Positions 35,214 to 43,210 of a DNA stretch of 64,000 bases are shown here, in pieces. Source of the stretch: Sphingobium xanthum. GTDB lineage: Bacteria; Pseudomonadota; Alphaproteobacteria; Sphingomonadales; Sphingomonadaceae. Where the stretch lies: contig NZ_JAHKKS010000016.1 of assembly GCF_019737615.1 (NCBI RefSeq), forward strand, positions 1-64,000, written 5' to 3'. Below the pieces are notes generated by a model, which was given only the letters and a program-made list of their open reading frames with translations, was not told the DNA's origin and did no database searches. The position numbers and the translations under genes are program-made. Numbering within the stretch: position 1 is the stretch's first letter; each line of letters begins with the position of its first letter.

Positions 35214-35272
35214 TTTCGGCAGACGCGGGCGATCAACTCAAGGCTGCGGTTGAAGCAGCGGTTCCTCGATAG
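34970..35272 (+). pseudogene. Truncated IS21-family transposase (IstA) N-terminus
   Basis: About 80 residues match the IstA N-terminal HTH: LLSVIRRWHFRDHLSIREIARRTGLSRNTIRKYLRSDTVEPRF, then SAWLRREMSRPRKQKRTV. After this the sequence departs from IstA (QSVSADAGDQLKAAV) and ends. A full IstA has about 500 residues including a DDE core, which is missing, so it is inactive. Confidence 0.8.
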
Positions 35273-35545
35273 CGCGTTAGAAACGATGTGGAGGTGGCCG
35301 GCCGACGGTCCGGAAGCTTCTTCCTGGTTCCGATGTATAAGGGCAGTTGGCCGGAGCGACTCCAGGAGCAACCCGGCGACGCGAGAATTATGTTCTGCAA
35401 GCCCCAGGCAAGAAGGTGCGAAGCTGTTTGTCGGAGAGAAGGTCGCCGATCGCCCATGCTCCCCAAGGGCGTTTGTAGAGCAGGAACGGAATGTCGAGCC
35501 TTTGTGGGCGCCAATTACCGCTCGAGGGCGGTCAGCCAAACGCGA
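35214..35545. other. Unassigned segment after the IS21 remnant
   Basis: About 330 bases with only short, unsupported frames on both strands. It probably contains debris from the event that deleted the rest of the IS21 element. Confidence 0.4.
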
Positions 35546-35749
35546 TCAGCTCAGGAGGGCGGAAACAGTAGTGCCCAGGGGCGTCGCTAGCTTCTCCACG
35601 ACTGTGATTGTCGGATTCCGCGCGCCGCGCTCGATGTCGCTGACGTAAGTGCGGTGGATGCCAGCGCGGTCGGCAAACTCTTCCTGGCTCCAGCCTCTTT
35701 CGGTGCGAAGGCGGCGTAAGTTCCGGCCAAGGCGCTGACGAATATCCAC
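35546..35749 (-). CDS. XRE-family helix-turn-helix regulator
   Basis: 67 residues, essentially one HTH_3 domain: IRQRLGRNLRRLRTERGWSQEEFADRAGIHRTYVSDIERGARNPTITVVEKLA. Single-domain Cro/CI-like proteins of this size are common near mobile and defence islands. Divergent from the small membrane protein at 35876. Confidence 0.88.
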   Translation of the reverse strand: MDIRQRLGRNLRRLRTERGWSQEEFADRAGIHRTYVSDIERGARNPTITVVEKLATPLGTTVSALLS

Positions 35750-35875
35750 TCCCGCATATCGACACCGATGTCGCCTATCAATCTACAGACGATCAGTGAC
35801 ATTCGGCTTGACTTGCACGCCGATCAGAGAGGTAATGTCACTCATAGTCGAAGTTGTTCAATGGGAGCTGAGGGC

Positions 35876-36148
35876 ATGAAATTAGAGCGAGTGAAGATCG
35901 CGCGCAGCAACGGACAAAACTGGCTCGGCGTCGCGATCGCATCAGGCCTCTTGGGCGGCCTTGCCGTCGCGCTTGCTATGATGGTCGGAACCTATAGCGC
36001 CTGGTGGCTGCCGCTCGTGGGGTTGGCTGCGCTGTTCCTCAACACCTCGGTGCTTGCTCTGGTGACCGGCAGCATCATCCGCGCGCTTTGGTTCCTGCCG
36101 GGACAGGACGTTAAGGAAAGCGCGGAATTCGACTACGTTCGAGAGTGA
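35876..36148 (+). CDS. Small membrane protein, two predicted helices
   Basis: 90 residues from ATG 35876 with a GGGAGCTGAGGG lead. Two hydrophobic segments (LGVAIASGLLGGLAVALAMMVG and WWLPLVGLAALFLNTSVLALVTGSI) are followed by a charged tail. No domain recognised. Divergent from the XRE gene. Confidence 0.6.
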   Translation: MKLERVKIARSNGQNWLGVAIASGLLGGLAVALAMMVGTYSAWWLPLVGLAALFLNTSVLALVTGSIIRALWFLPGQDVKESAEFDYVRE

Positions 36149-36159
36149 GGAAAAAACAG

Positions 36160-36363
36160 CTAAACCTGCGGAAACTCCGCCTCCAGCAGGTCGCGGAACG
36201 CCCGATCCTCATCGCTGAGCTCCCACTCGTCCGGCCCGTCATCGACGTCGGCTTCGAACCGGTCTGAATCGGGCAGGGGGATCACGGCGCCCTTGGGATT
36301 GGCATGGGCGCTGAAACACGCATGAGCCCCTTTCGAAAACTGGCGAAAGGCCAGAAACCGGAA
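36160..36363 (-). pseudogene. Probable gene remnant with acidic C-terminus
   Basis: A minus-strand frame of 67 codons without a Met runs between two stops. It reads AFRQFSKGAHACFSAHANPKG then VIPLPDSDRFEADVDDGPDE and ends FRDLLEAEFPQV. Codon use is strongly coding-like (high GC at third positions). It may be the 3' end of a deleted gene, or a roughly 40-residue protein starting at an internal GTG. Confidence 0.4.
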
Positions 36364-36427
36364 AACCTATTCTTGAGGCAAGACGAGTTTAAATAAGCGG
36401 CGGGTTAACTACGCAAAATTACCCGCT

Positions 36428-37156
36428 CTAATGTTCGTCCTCATCCATGTCCTCGTCTTCGTCGTTGTCATCCATAGCAGATTCCGCACCGGATCGGCCA
36501 AGGAGCTGCTGAGACCTTCGCAACTCAGGCTTCTCTTTCTCTTTCATTGGCTCGCGACCGTCATTCTGTTCGGCATAGGTCGGACTCTCGTCGCCAGTGA
36601 ACTCATACTCGTCCGACACCTTTTCGATGCCAAACCTACCGCTCTCCCGAATGAACACGCTATAAGTACCGATGGTTTTTCGCGTGAAGGCTTCATCACC
36701 CTCTTCTCCGCGCGGCAAGGGCTCGCCGGCCGCAAGGCTGAGGAGCAGCAAGCACAGATTGAGTTCAGCCTCAGTGAACTGCGAAAAGTCGTTCGATGCT
36801 TCCGGCGCGAGGGGCTCTGGAGGTCCAAATTTTTCGGCCATCTCGAGACCGAACTTGAGACCTGAAATCGATGTCGTCGTGAGCGACACCTGGCGCACAC
36901 GTTGTGCGATCGCATTCGTCATAGGGACCTTGGTACCATCCCGAAGGGTCACTTTGCCATGAAACGCCTTCTTCATGGCAGACGCCAGACTCGTGCTTCC
37001 TTTGGGCCTCCCGGGTCCACCTTTGCCTCCCTTCTTGAACTGACCACTGACCGGAGGGTTGCCAAAGCCGCCGTCGTTGTTCGCCTTATATTGATCGGAG
37101 GAGGAGGGGCGTTTCTTGCCGGGAGCGTTCCCTTTGTTGTCCGAACTGGTCATCAC
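36428..37156 (-). CDS. DUF5681-domain protein
   Basis: 242 residues. The N-terminal basic Gly/Pro/Lys-rich block (GFGNPPVSGQFKKGGKGGPGRPKGSTSLASAM) is the signature of DUF5681, a domain found mostly in phage-like and integrated elements of proteobacteria. It ends in a highly acidic tail (DDNDEDEDMDEDEH). Start ATG 37156 overlaps the methyltransferase stop by ATGA. It probably binds DNA, judging by composition. Confidence 0.8.
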   Translation of the reverse strand: MMTSSDNKGNAPGKKRPSSSDQYKANNDGGFGNPPVSGQFKKGGKGGPGRPKGSTSLASAMKKAFHGKVTLRDGTKVPMTNAIAQRVRQVSLTTTSISGLKFGLEMAEKFGPPEPLAPEASNDFSQFTEAELNLCLLLLSLAAGEPLPRGEEGDEAFTRKTIGTYSVFIRESGRFGIEKVSDEYEFTGDESPTYAEQNDGREPMKEKEKPELRRSQQLLGRSGAESAMDDNDEDEDMDEDEH

Positions 37157-38481
37157 TCTTCCCCGATTTCACGGTCGGTGCGGACCTCATCGAAGGTGCG
37201 ACCATCCTGGTGAATGGCCGGTCGGCCGAGTGCCTCGCTGATGCGCTTGACGGCCACGTCGACATAGGAGGGATCGAGCTCAATTCCTCGACCGATGCGG
37301 CCGGTCTTCGCAGCTGCCAGAATCGCGGTGCCGCTGCCCAGGAACGGGTCGAGGACGATCGAGCCGCGCTTGGTGCAGTCGAGGATCGCGTCAGCGATCA
37401 TTTCCAAATTTTTCCCTGTGGGATGAAATTTGAGGTTCTCGCGCTGGCTGCCGAACACCGACGGCGAGGGATATTCCCAAATGTTCGAGCGATTCCGGCC
37501 ATGCTTGCCGAGCTGCACATTGTTGCGGGCTTTACCGCCCTTGCCACGGAATACCACGATCAGTTCGTGCCGGCTGCGCCAGATGCCGCCCATGCCGCCG
37601 CCGCCGGTCTTCGCCCACACGCAAATGTTCTCAAGCCGGTCGAAGATCGGCTCGCCAGCCCAGATCATGTCGGCGACCGACCTCCAGTCGATGAAGTTCA
37701 TGACGAGCGCACCGGGCAGGCAGAACCGGGCCTGGCACTCAAACATCTTGCGGAGGAACGCGCGGAACTCCTCGCGAGACATCTCGCCTGCAGCCATCAC
37801 GAAGTCGCCGAACTTGTACTTGCCCTTGCCGCTGAACATCCGGCTGGCCAGGTTCCACGGCGGGTCGGAAATCACAGCCTCGGCGAGCTCATCGGCCATA
37901 AGGGCAAGATACACGGCGCTGTCGCAGCCATCACCGCACGCTACGCGGTGAGAGCCCAAGGACCAGATGTCACCAACGCGAGAGACCGGCGCGATCGAGC
38001 GATCCGGCTCCTCAATCTCCTCGGCTTTGCGCTCGCCAGGCTGCGTGGTGCGCTTATCCGAGCTGCTCAGGATGAAGTCGAGCTCAGGGACTTCGAAGCC
38101 CAGATCTTCGACACTGAAGTCGAGGTCGGACTCCAGGACAAAGGCGACCTCGGTCGCGAGCAAATCAGGGGTCCACCTGCTGCGCGCCTGCAGAGCATTG
38201 TCAGCAATCCGGTAAGCGCGCTGCTCCGCCTCAGTGAGGTGATTAAGGATGATACAGGGCACTTCATCAAGGCCTGCAATCGGCGCAGCCAAGACGCGAC
38301 CGTGGCCAGCTACGACTTCGTATTCGCTATTGAGCAGCACCGGGTTGGTGAAGCCGAAGTGCGTGATACTGTTCACGATCGCCGCCACTTGCTCGGGCGG
38401 GTGTTCCCGCGGATTGTTCGCGAATGGAACGATCTTCTCGATCGGGACAAGGACGACGTCGAGCTTAGGGGATTGGCGCAT
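37153..38481 (-). CDS. ParB-like domain fused to a DNA (adenine/cytosine-N4) methyltransferase
   Basis: 442 residues from ATG 38481. The ParB/Srx-like N-terminus (about 5-110) has VPIEKIVPFANNPREHPPEQVAAI and VVAGHGRVLAAPIAGLDEVPCI. The methyltransferase then shows catalytic motif IV DPPW (206-209) and the SAM motif DPFLGSGTAILAA near residue 395, i.e. beta-class order. No restriction gene is beside it, so it is an orphan modifier of the type seen in phages and integrative elements. GGAGG of its ribosome site lies inside a perfect hairpin. Confidence 0.9.
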   Translation of the reverse strand: MRQSPKLDVVLVPIEKIVPFANNPREHPPEQVAAIVNSITHFGFTNPVLLNSEYEVVAGHGRVLAAPIAGLDEVPCIILNHLTEAEQRAYRIADNALQARSRWTPDLLATEVAFVLESDLDFSVEDLGFEVPELDFILSSSDKRTTQPGERKAEEIEEPDRSIAPVSRVGDIWSLGSHRVACGDGCDSAVYLALMADELAEAVISDPPWNLASRMFSGKGKYKFGDFVMAAGEMSREEFRAFLRKMFECQARFCLPGALVMNFIDWRSVADMIWAGEPIFDRLENICVWAKTGGGGMGGIWRSRHELIVVFRGKGGKARNNVQLGKHGRNRSNIWEYPSPSVFGSQRENLKFHPTGKNLEMIADAILDCTKRGSIVLDPFLGSGTAILAAAKTGRIGRGIELDPSYVDVAVKRISEALGRPAIHQDGRTFDEVRTDREIGEE

Positions 38482-38483
38482 AA

Positions 38484-38506
38484 GAACCTCCGAGAGTTGG
38501 AGGTTC
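38484..38506 (-). promoter_or_regulatory. Hairpin sequestering the Shine-Dalgarno of the methyltransferase
   Basis: Transcript arms GAACCTCC and GGAGGTTC form a perfect 8-bp stem with a 7-base loop (plus-strand 38484-38491 and 38499-38506). The GGAGG is fully paired and AUG follows two bases after the stem. Confidence 0.65.
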
Positions 38507-38535
38507 CCTTTCAATGGAGGCCTTTTGCTTCTGGC

Positions 38536-39303
38536 CTAGAAAGATTGGGCAGGATCGCGCTTCCGGCCGTCCAAATATGCTTTGAGGGCGTTGTGAGGCC
38601 GAGTTATCGGAAGCTTTGGATGAACAAATCCGAAGAAGGTCTCGATAAACAGACCGCATTCCGATCCTGCGGCGCGCGATTGCCCACCGTCAAAACCTAG
38701 CTCGCCTAAGCGCCGATCTGACCAGGTTGCAGGTTTGCCAGCATATTGCTCGAACAGCTCAACCAACCGACCAACAGCGATATGCAGATTGCGATCCACA
38801 TAATCACCGCGCTTTGGCCCAAGAGCTTGCAAGGCCGAGAGGCTCGCAGCCAGTAGCTCTTCGACGCTGTGCGATTTTAGCAGCTGCTCATTCACGTCCG
38901 CCCAAGGCACTCGGAGCATTGACCCTGCAAACATCTTTGCATCGTCATTAAAGCTATTGAGCACAGTTTGAAGCTCAGTCTGATCCTTTTCGGCCGGCGC
39001 ATTCTTCAGCTTCCAGCATAGGTGAGCCGCCAGCTTGAGCTGAAATACGGCATCTCCCCTCGGATTGGCGGGTTGCAAAGTTGATCGTCGATATTCGCCC
39101 GCGATTTCCTGCATGGCGTGTTCGATCGCCGCACAGGAAGATGCCCCCAGATAACCTGTCAGCTTTTGAAGCTGCGAGTGCGTTAAGAAATTCAGTTTTA
39201 TCTGCATGAAACGCGGCACGAAGCCCGAACGTGCCACGCGTTGAGACTCGGCTCGCGAGCGCGCAGGGCGCGGACGAGAGCTTGGGTCAAAGGCCTCCGA
39301 CAT
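38536..39303 (-). CDS. Hypothetical protein of the DUF5681/methyltransferase cassette
   Basis: 255 residues with no leader and no recognised catalytic motif. A basic N-terminus (RPRPARSRAESQRVARSG) precedes a mostly helical body (KLTGYLGASSCAAIEHAMQEIAGEY; HSVEELLAASLSALQALG). It is the first gene of the three-gene cassette read leftward, 54 bases before the methyltransferase start. The order suggests a nucleic-acid-related role, but this is inference only. Confidence 0.65.
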   Translation of the reverse strand: MSEAFDPSSRPRPARSRAESQRVARSGFVPRFMQIKLNFLTHSQLQKLTGYLGASSCAAIEHAMQEIAGEYRRSTLQPANPRGDAVFQLKLAAHLCWKLKNAPAEKDQTELQTVLNSFNDDAKMFAGSMLRVPWADVNEQLLKSHSVEELLAASLSALQALGPKRGDYVDRNLHIAVGRLVELFEQYAGKPATWSDRRLGELGFDGGQSRAAGSECGLFIETFFGFVHPKLPITRPHNALKAYLDGRKRDPAQSF

Positions 39304-39670
39304 GCCCTAGATTATCGCTTCAATCCCGTAATTCAAATAACTCCTTCCCAATTATGCGTTGCCATTTCCCGTTTTTGTTAGATGCCAAAGTAGGGCGGAA
39401 GGTGCCAAAAACTGCGCTAGCGACTAACGAAGAGGCAAGCCGCGACCCGAGAATTCCCGTTTATACCCGTTTAGGCCGAGACAGGTTCGCTCGCGACTGC
39501 GCTCCGCACCAGACAGTCCATAAAACCTGGCGAATGAGGTCGAGCCGGCGGCTCGGCCCAAGAACTGGCGCGGTTCTGCGGTACTCGCAGTCGTGGGAGG
39601 TTGCTCCTGCAGTCAGAAACGGGCCGATGTGGCGACCTTTTCGCGCGGCATATCGCGGCCGTTTCTCGTC
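39304..39670. other. Intergenic segment at island edge
   Basis: 367 bases upstream of the cassette. AT-richer around 39310-39450, where the cassette promoter should be. No gene seen. Confidence 0.4.
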
Positions 39671-39952
39671 CTAACTTTTTGACCGCAGCGAGAGCTGGCT
39701 CAGGAGATGCCGAGCATCTCGCGCCCGTCGCGCCACGCGAGCGGAGGTTTTTATGCTCATGATCGAGCAAGTCGTCAGGCTCACCGGCTGTCGGCCTTCG
39801 ACCATGGCGGTGGCGATGTCGGGCACGAGGCAGGCTAGGCCGACGATCTTGCCGATTCGGGTGCGACGGCGACCACGGTCGTCTGCAACGAGCCGCGCGT
39901 CGTGGGCGTCCAATTGCGGGTTGCATTCGGCAAGCGCCGAGATCCATTCTGG
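39671..39952 (-). pseudogene. C-terminal remnant of a site-specific recombinase
   Basis: A minus-strand frame contains WISALAECNPQLDAHDARLV, RGRRRTRIGKIVGLACLVPDI and ATAMVEGRQPVSLTT. I recognise this tail from serine-recombinase family proteins of alphaproteobacteria. The N-terminal catalytic and zinc-ribbon regions are absent. It likely marks the scar of a past integration beside the accessory island. Confidence 0.6.
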
Positions 39953-40011
39953 CCCGCGGCACGCATGGTTCGCGGGCCTTTCTCCTCGTTGCCTGAAATG
40001 AGTGTTCTCCC

Positions 40012-41472
40012 ATGGAATCCTTCGTCCGATCTTCAGCTCTTCTCCTCGGCGGCATCATCAGCGCGCCGCTCCTTGCCGGCCCACTGTCCGACGCCGATCG
40101 TGCCGCCATCGTCGGCGACGTCGATCGCGGCACGCCCGCATTGTCGAAAACCGCCTTGCAGATATGGGCCTATGGAGAGGTCGGTTTTCAGGAACAGAAG
40201 AGCTCAGCGCTGCTTCAGCAGGAACTCAAAGCCGCCGGTTTCCGCGTCGAAGCCGGGGTTGCCGGGATGCCGACGGCCTTTGTCGCCAGTTTCAGGACCG
40301 GTGAGGGGCCGGTCATCGGCCTTCTCGCCGAATTCGACGCACTGCCCGGGCTCAGCCAGACGGCCGATGCGGCGCGCAAGGCGCAACCTGGCATGGCTGC
40401 GGGTCACGGGTGCGGCCACAATCTGTTCGGCGCCGCGTCGGTCGCGGCGGCTATCGCGACGAAGAAATGGATGATCGAACATGGCATCAAGGGTGAGCTG
40501 CGTGTCTACGGCTCCCCGGCGGAAGAAGGGGGCTCGGGCAAGGTCTTCCTGGTCCGTGCCGGTTTGACCAGGGATGTTTCCGCGATGCTGCACTGGCATC
40601 CCGGCGACAGCAACAGCGCGTCGCAAGGACACATGCTTGCCAATGTCAGCGGCAAGTTCCGCTTCCACGGTGTGGCGGCGCACGCGGCTGCCGCGCCCGA
40701 GCGTGGACGCTCAGCTTTGGACGGCGTCGAGGCGATGGACATGATGGTGAACATGATGCGCGAGCATGTCCCGCAGGAGGCGCGCATCCACTATGTCATC
40801 ACCGACGGCGGCAAGGCGCCGAACGTCGTGCCGGACACGGCCGAGGTTTATTATTATGTCCGGCATCCCGAGCAGAGGGTCGCGGGCGAGATCATCGAGC
40901 GTGTGAAGAAGGCGGCCGAAGGCGCGGCGCTCGGCACAGGCACGACGGTCGCGTTCGATCAGACCGGCGGCACTTTCGACACCTTGCCCAACGACACTCT
41001 GGGCAAGGTCATGCATTCCAATCTGACGCATGTCACGCTCCCGGCCTACACCGCCGAAGAACAGGCGTTCATCGATCAGATTCGTGCGACCTTTCCCAAT
41101 GTCCCGCGCGCGCGCGCTGCCAGTATCCCGCCTTATGCGAGCGGGATGATCGTGCCAGCTTCCTCCGATGTCGGCGACGTCAGCTACACCACGCCGACCG
41201 TGGGGATGTCGGCTGCGACATGGGCGCCGGGGACGGCGGCGCACAGCTGGCAGGCCGTGGCCGCCAGCGGAACCAGCATCGGCGTGAAGGGCGCTGTCGT
41301 GGCCGCCAAGGCCCTCGCCCTGACGGCGGCGGAACTGTTCCAGAGTCCCGACACGCTTGCTGCCGCCAAGGCGGAGCTGGAACAGAGGCGGGGTGCGGAC
41401 TTCGTCTACAAGTCCCTCCTTGGCGACAAGCCGCCCGCACTGGGCTACCGCAAGGCGTCAGGCGGCCAGTGA
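40012..41472 (+). CDS. M20-family metallohydrolase (AbgB/amidohydrolase type), exported
   Basis: 486 residues. A signal peptide (SSALLLGGIISAPLLAG) precedes the dizinc hydrolase domain. Metal and catalytic motifs: IGLLAEFDALPG, AAGHGCGHNLFG, GSPAEEGGSGK and HWHPGD. A dimerisation domain lies in the middle (SGKFRFHGVAAHAAAAPERGRSALDGVEAMDMM, split by me for reading). AbgB relatives split p-aminobenzoyl-glutamate and similar N-acyl amino acids. Convergent with the LigM-like gene at 41707. Confidence 0.9.
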   Translation: MESFVRSSALLLGGIISAPLLAGPLSDADRAAIVGDVDRGTPALSKTALQIWAYGEVGFQEQKSSALLQQELKAAGFRVEAGVAGMPTAFVASFRTGEGPVIGLLAEFDALPGLSQTADAARKAQPGMAAGHGCGHNLFGAASVAAAIATKKWMIEHGIKGELRVYGSPAEEGGSGKVFLVRAGLTRDVSAMLHWHPGDSNSASQGHMLANVSGKFRFHGVAAHAAAAPERGRSALDGVEAMDMMVNMMREHVPQEARIHYVITDGGKAPNVVPDTAEVYYYVRHPEQRVAGEIIERVKKAAEGAALGTGTTVAFDQTGGTFDTLPNDTLGKVMHSNLTHVTLPAYTAEEQAFIDQIRATFPNVPRARAASIPPYASGMIVPASSDVGDVSYTTPTVGMSAATWAPGTAAHSWQAVAASGTSIGVKGAVVAAKALALTAAELFQSPDTLAAAKAELEQRRGADFVYKSLLGDKPPALGYRKASGGQ

Positions 41473-41706
41473 CCGATCGGACTTCGATGTACGACGCTTC
41501 GGATCAGCGGGTTCAGATATGCCCGTCCAAGCAATATCAAACGGCCCGACAGACCATTCTTCCCTGATCGAAACCTCCAGATTACCGCAGGCGCACTCCT
41601 GGAGGAAAGGGCAGCGCCTTGCCGTCCTCAGGCACGGCCGGGAAAGCTAAAGGCGCGATGAAACGAGGTCTCCCACAGGCCTCGCTCCAGTCCCCCGCGA
41701 CGACGT

Positions 41707-43077
41707 TCAGGCTTGCGCGCGGTAGTCCTTCCGGACCGCCTCGTCGATGGGCCAGGGTTGTGCCTCGCAACCGATTGTCACCTGGCGATGGCGATGGACC
41801 GATGGCTTGTCCGTGCCGCCGTCAGGCTCACCCCAGATGAGGCTGAGCTGCGTGCCCGGCGCTGCAACCTCCGGATCGACCAACGAGACGGACAGCCATG
41901 CGCGCTCATTGGCGCTATAAAGTGGATAGCCGGAAATGCCGACGAGCCGGCCGTTTTGTTCGACGCGGTCATAGGGATGGATCGCGTAGTCCGAGGAGGG
42001 CATGTCCATCCACATTGCCATTTCGCCCGGTTCGAGCAGGCTCGCGAAGACTTTGAGGACATCCTCCTTGTCCCAGACGAGCGTAACTTTTTTGCGGTGT
42101 TTCCGATCCTTCATGGCGCGGAGGGCTTCGCGGCCGAGAAACTGGTGATCCCAATGGATCAGGCGATCATAATCGAGATCGTAGGGCGTGAGATAATAGT
42201 CGCGCACATCATCCGGCTGAAAGCTTCCGCCCGCCGAGCAGAAGCCCTCGAAATGGTATTCGGTCAGCCACTCGCGATAGGGGCGCATGTCATCGCCGTC
42301 GTAAATGGCGGGCAGAGGCGCCGCGAACCAGCCGGACTCCGCAGCGGTGATGCCGTAGGCGCGGCCGCCGCCGCGCAGCATGCCATATTTCCGGCCGACC
42401 TCGACCAGCCGCTGCTCCACCTTGGCCTTGTCGGCGAAAGGCCCCCAGATTTCGAGCCCCGTCGCACCGCCCATGGCATGAACCAGCGTCTTTGCGGCGC
42501 AACCCGCAATCACGATGTCACCCATGGCGAAGAAGCGCGTCGTAAGCGGACCGCCCTCGTTCACTTCCTCGAGTATCTCCATCGCGCGGGGGCCTTGTAC
42601 CTCGAAGCGATAATGCGGGCGAAGATTGGTCGGATCATATCCGCGCAGATGGTCGATCGCGACCTCTACGTCATAGTCGCCGACCTCGGCATTATACTGC
42701 AGCCAGTTGGGCACAACCGGCCGGCCGACGACCAGCGCCTCGTCGGGACCATAGCCGAAGATGATCGCATCGCTGATGAGGAAGCCATCCCTGTTGCAGC
42801 AGACAATCTGTTTTGCCTTGTTCGCACCGAATTTGGAGAAATCATTGATCGAAAAGTCAGATAGGAGGCGGCGGGTGTCCGGCCCCTTGATGTGCAGTTC
42901 GGTCATGTGGAAGGACTGGTCGAACAGGATGGCGCTCTTGCGCCAGGCCTGAGCCTCGTCGATCAGGTTCGACCACATCGACTGGACGGGAAATTCGAAT
43001 GCGCCGGTCTGCGCGTTTTGCAGCATGTGCGCTGCGCTTTTGGATTGTTGCAGCTTCTCTTCCAGGGACTTCACCAT
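41707..43077 (-). CDS. LigM/DesA-like tetrahydrofolate-dependent O-demethylase (GcvT-type aminomethyltransferase family), copy 1
   Basis: 456 residues from ATG 43077 with AGGAAA upstream. The GcvT-like fold matches LigM, which moves a methyl group from methoxy-aromatics to tetrahydrofolate: W-x4-ILFDQSFHM near the start, PNWLQYNAEVGDYDVEV, RFEVQGPRAMEI, GRAYGITAAESGW and DHQFLGREAL. His57 and Tyr241 align by eye with residues I recall as functionally important in LigM (His60, Tyr247). Read in the same direction as the TonB receptor upstream and probably co-transcribed. The actual substrate may be another methoxylated compound. Confidence 0.83.
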   Translation of the reverse strand: MVKSLEEKLQQSKSAAHMLQNAQTGAFEFPVQSMWSNLIDEAQAWRKSAILFDQSFHMTELHIKGPDTRRLLSDFSINDFSKFGANKAKQIVCCNRDGFLISDAIIFGYGPDEALVVGRPVVPNWLQYNAEVGDYDVEVAIDHLRGYDPTNLRPHYRFEVQGPRAMEILEEVNEGGPLTTRFFAMGDIVIAGCAAKTLVHAMGGATGLEIWGPFADKAKVEQRLVEVGRKYGMLRGGGRAYGITAAESGWFAAPLPAIYDGDDMRPYREWLTEYHFEGFCSAGGSFQPDDVRDYYLTPYDLDYDRLIHWDHQFLGREALRAMKDRKHRKKVTLVWDKEDVLKVFASLLEPGEMAMWMDMPSSDYAIHPYDRVEQNGRLVGISGYPLYSANERAWLSVSLVDPEVAAPGTQLSLIWGEPDGGTDKPSVHRHRQVTIGCEAQPWPIDEAVRKDYRAQA

Positions 43078-43148
43078 CTCGATTTCCTCGCGTTTGACTT
43101 TGCGGCTTGGCGCCGTTGCTGCGTCGACCGTTTTCGCTGAGCGGGGGT

Positions 43149-43195
43149 GATGCGGGGCGGCAGGCCAAGGAGAGGCAAATCCGCCGCCCCGCATC
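43149..43195 (-). terminator. Large intercistronic stem-loop between TonB receptor and demethylase
   Basis: GATGCGGGGCGGC (43149-43161) and its exact complement at 43183-43195 make a 13-bp stem with a 21-base loop. It could be a terminator, an RNA-stabilising stem or an attenuator that sets the ratio of receptor to enzyme. Confidence 0.6.
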
Positions 43196-43210
43196 GGGCA
43201 GCGATGCGCT

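Noticed and set aside
39304..40011. tRNA attachment site for the accessory island
   Set aside because: No cloverleaf or tRNA 3' end could be read here; only a recombinase remnant is visible.
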